NCBI GenBank assembly: GCA_025350985.1
Contig: JANXWU010000523.1
Location: forward strand, 1-7,059
Reading direction: 5' to 3'
DNA: 7,059 nt
From: Spartobacteria bacterium
GTDB lineage: Bacteria > Verrucomicrobiota > Verrucomicrobiia > Chthoniobacterales > Chthoniobacteraceae
Below the pieces are notes generated by a model. It saw nothing but the letters and a program-made list of their open reading frames with translations, made no database searches and was not told the DNA's origin. The position numbers and the translations under genes were made by a program. This document shows, piece by piece, positions 6,324-7,059 of the stretch. Position 1 is the first letter of the stretch, and each line of letters opens with the position of its first letter.

Positions 6324-7059
6324 ACTCGCCCTCGCCCCGGTGACCCCACAGGCAAAAACCCAGCGCAGACTTTTCGGCACCGACGGCGTGCGCGGGGTCG
6401 CAAACATCGAGCCTGTCACGGCCGAAACGGCGCTAAAGCTGGGTCGCGCGGCGGCGCACGTCATCACGCAGCTTGGCGGTCACCAGCACGGCCATCGCGC
6501 GAAAATCGTGATCGGCAAGGACACGCGGCAATCCGGCTACATGCTCGAAAACGCGCTGGCCGCCGGCATCATGTCGCTCGGCGTCGATGTGCTCGTCATC
6601 GGTCCGCTGCCGACACCGGGCGTCGCGTACATCACGCGCTCGCTGCGCTGCGACGCGGGCATCGTGCTCAGCGCATCGCACAATCCTTACGAAGACAACG
6701 GCATTAAATTTTTCCGTCGCGACGGCTACAAACTCGACGACGAAATCGAGCGCCGCATCGAGTCGCTCGTCTTCAGCGGCGAGATCGAATCGATCCGTCC
6801 GACCGCTGGAAAAATCGGTCGCGCCACGCGCATCGACGACGCGCTCGGGCGTTATGTTGAATACGTAAAACGCAGCGTGCCGCGCCAGTTTTCACTCGAA
6901 GGAATGCGCGTCGCCGCCGATGTCGCCAACGGCGCCGGCTACAAATCGACCCCGTGCGTTCTGCGCGAACTCGGCGCGGAAGTCATCGTCGCGCACAACG
7001 CGCCGAACGGCCGCAACATCAACAAAAATTGCGGCAGCACGCACCCCGAGGAAATCCAG
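6304..7059 (+). CDS. glmM: Phosphoglucosamine mutase GlmM, 3' end outside window
   Basis: GlmM interconverts glucosamine-6-phosphate and glucosamine-1-phosphate in the cytoplasm, the step leading to UDP-GlcNAc and peptidoglycan. The 252 codons present cover about the first half of a protein that is usually near 450 residues. Visible motifs are [10 protein letters not shown] (22-31), [10 protein letters not shown] (69-78), the active-site loop [10 protein letters not shown] (119-128) with S125 as the phosphoserine, YEDNGIKFF (129-137) and the domain 2 segment [10 protein letters not shown] (203-212). ATG 6304 gives about 20 residues before [10 protein letters not shown], more than most homologues have. 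A GTG at 6340 is the alternative, but it has no ribosome-binding sequence, whereas AGG lies 10 bases before 6304. The gene overlaps the mini-CdaR frame by 20 bases, indicating coupled translation. In other bacteria GlmM binds and inhibits CdaA, so co-expression links wall-precursor supply to c-di-AMP. The frame runs off the right edge without a stop. Confidence 0.97.
   Translation, partial: MHLKNAKLALAPVTPQAKTQRRLFGTDGVRGVANIEPVTAETALKLGRAAAHVITQLGGHQHGHRAKIVIGKDTRQSGYMLENALAAGIMSLGVDVLVIGPLPTPGVAYITRSLRCDAGIVLSASHNPYEDNGIKFFRRDGYKLDDEIERRIESLVFSGEIESIRPTAGKIGRATRIDDALGRYVEYVKRSVPRQFSLEGMRVAADVANGAGYKSTPCVLRELGAEVIVAHNAPNGRNINKNCGSTHPEEIQ

Noticed and set aside
1..7059. CRISPR array, tRNA, rRNA or insertion sequence
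   Set aside because: No regularly spaced direct repeats, cloverleaf-like sequence, rRNA segments or transposase motifs were seen on either strand.

Overview
The window looks like part of a GC-rich chromosome from the PVC group, most likely Verrucomicrobiota. This is inference. It rests on a planctomycete/verrucomicrobial-type exported cytochrome start (PSCyt1, the N-terminus of the DUF1549/DUF1553 giants), a large exported M1 peptidase with a HEAT-like tail, and strong G/C preference at third codon positions. No 16S, tRNA, CRISPR array or transposase was seen.

Layout. Two blocks are arranged head to head around a control region at about 5224-5419. The leftward block (minus strand) reads, in transcription order: a short exported single-CxxCH protein that resembles the start of a PSCyt1 protein and then stops (5223-4981); an exported 887-residue M1 zinc aminopeptidase starting 12 bases later (4968-2305); and, after a 110-base gap, a large DNA adenine methyltransferase with an N-terminal PD-(D/E)xK-like site, probably a single-chain (type IIG-like) restriction-modification enzyme, which runs off the left edge (2194-1).

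The rightward block (plus strand) is a cell-wall/second-messenger cassette: cdaA, a membrane diadenylate cyclase that makes c-di-AMP (5420-6292); a 48-codon overlapping gene that looks like only the membrane anchor of CdaR/YbbR (6177-6323); and glmM, phosphoglucosamine mutase (from 6304, running off the right edge). In many bacteria cdaA-cdaR-glmM form one operon in which CdaR and GlmM modulate the cyclase. Here the order is kept, but CdaR is reduced to an anchor wedged between its neighbours, overlapping both.

The most interesting signal is this compressed junction. From base 6177 the third-position G/C bias leaves the cdaA frame (11 of 37 codons) and moves to the small frame (37 of 48 codons). 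The short frame therefore appears to be the constrained one, and the end of cdaA appears to be overprinted on it. The other points worth attention are the truncated cytochrome fragment with a hairpin where its family resemblance ends, and the candidate restriction enzyme.
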